Assembly (NCBI GenBank): GCA_003220315.1
Contig: QHSA01000160.1
Span: 1 to 61,244 of the forward strand
DNA: 61,244 nt
Reading direction: 5' to 3'
DNA from: Candidatus Rokuibacteriota bacterium
GTDB lineage: Bacteria > Methylomirabilota > Methylomirabilia > Rokubacteriales > CSP1-6
The notes beneath the pieces were generated by a model. It searched no databases. It saw only the letters and a list, made by a program, of their open reading frames with translations, and was not told the DNA's origin. Below are positions 60,730 to 61,244 of this stretch, piece by piece. Numbering within the stretch: position 1 is the stretch's first letter; every line of letters begins with the position of its first letter. The position numbers and the translations under genes were made by a program.

Positions 60730-61244
60730 ATGCAAATGATTCGGACTCAAGCGGTAATCTCGCTGGTCTTCGCTCTCCTGCTCATCGCCACTCCCTTGGT
60801 TGCCCATGCGCAGCTCCTCTGGTCCGGCATTCTCGACCCTTCTCGAGCCATCGATTGGTCGAGGACGAACCCGGGCGTTGAGGGCGGAATTCCGAACCGG
60901 ACGTTCATCTGCGCGACACTCAATCCGGGCACCACGTCAGCCCAGATCAACAATGCCATTGCCTCGTGCTCCGGCAACGCGGCGGCGCTCGCTGCGGGCG
61001 GTGGAGTCGTTTTCCTTAATGCCGGCACGTACACCCTAGCGGCGGGCGTCGACTTCAGTGGGCACAGTAATGTCACACTGCGGGGCGCCGGACCTGATCA
61101 GACCATTCTCATCTTCACGGGAGCTGCCTCGTGTTCGGGGCTGGGCGCGGATGTCTGCGTCTGGGATGGGGTCGGGAGCAACCCGGGAGGCAATCTCCCG
61201 AACACCGCCACCTGCACCGCTGGCTGTATTCCGGGTAGCACTGT
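60730..61244 (+). CDS. Secreted right-handed beta-helix protein (3' end outside window)
   Basis: The frame from ATG 60730 stays open to the right edge (171 codons). It has a signal peptide (SLVFALLLIATPLVAHA, cut after AHA) and then a pectate-lyase-like start: NRTFICATLNPGTTSAQINNAIASC, GGGVVFLNAGTYTLAAGVDF, NVTLRGAGPDQTILIF. These are the first turns of a parallel beta-helix (pectin lyase-like fold). Many such proteins are matrix enzymes or adhesins. A second ATG two codons downstream (60736) is possible. GGAG at 60722-60725 serves both. It is divergent from the exosortase. Confidence 0.8.
   Translation, partial: MQMIRTQAVISLVFALLLIATPLVAHAQLLWSGILDPSRAIDWSRTNPGVEGGIPNRTFICATLNPGTTSAQINNAIASCSGNAAALAAGGGVVFLNAGTYTLAAGVDFSGHSNVTLRGAGPDQTILIFTGAASCSGLGADVCVWDGVGSNPGGNLPNTATCTAGCIPGST

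Overview
The window reads as one contiguous stretch of a high-GC, Gram-negative-type, probably uncultured bacterium. The evidence for this is strong G/C third-position bias, lipoprotein and exosortase (PEP-CTERM) machinery, sigma-54 promoters, a 2-oxoacid:ferredoxin oxidoreductase and divided glycolate and lactate oxidase modules. Gene style and content would fit a Rokubacteria/Methylomirabilota-like or deltaproteobacterial lineage, but nothing here (no rRNA) proves the taxon. No tRNA, rRNA, CRISPR array, transposase or phage gene was recognised.

Positions 1-35.6 kb look like core chromosome: dense, GC-rich operons with many 1-8 bp overlaps. They hold, in order: the 3' end of a chlorite dismutase/HemQ-family gene; a SatD-DUF3307 pair with a set of four palindromes; an alpha/beta hydrolase with gltD-gltB, divergent from a LysR regulator; a CBS-domain protein; korAB; a long run glcDEF - cupin - lutABC - DUF2203 - HAD - trxB (glycolate/lactate oxidation plus redox housekeeping); nadX; a TIGR02757-type protein, rmuC and a sodium:solute symporter; a divergent GroES-like small protein; an M20 peptidase; a Memo-like protein with a PqqD-like N-terminus; a DUF1285 protein; a disrupted PCYCGC-type thiol protein with a UGA at a redox cysteine; two ThDP enzymes; and a FabH-like ketosynthase.

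Positions 35.6-61.2 kb are different in style: less GC-biased, longer intergenic regions, secreted and envelope proteins. This part looks like a regulated extracellular-matrix/exosortase locus. It contains a PHP phosphoesterase, a PEP-CTERM protein, a sigma-54 activator divergent from a single-domain response regulator, a degenerate GGDEF-like protein, two tandem 427-aa secreted Fn3/Ig proteins (the first behind a class I cyclic-di-GMP riboswitch), a TPR lipoprotein co-transcribed with a MetA-like acyltransferase, metY, a PLP decarboxylase, a FATP-type acyl-CoA synthetase, an SDR/AMP-ligase/ACP/ATP-grasp mini-cluster, two acyltransferases, a heme-oxygenase-fold diiron-type protein, and an exosortase - polysaccharide deacetylase - FemAB operon. 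A secreted beta-helix gene runs off the right edge.

The connecting theme of the right half is sigma-54. Six -24/-12 elements can be read in front of the PEP-CTERM gene, both Fn3 genes, the MetA-like gene, the diiron-type gene and the beta-helix gene. Two of them sit in a duplicated cassette of about 220-240 bp (upstream sites + promoter + first codons) placed in front of two unrelated enzymes. The locally encoded sigma-54 activator and the c-di-GMP riboswitch suggest one surface/matrix regulon. The other notable signals are the two-by-two palindrome arrangement around satD and the candidate selenocysteine codon with a SECIS-like hairpin at 31.1 kb.
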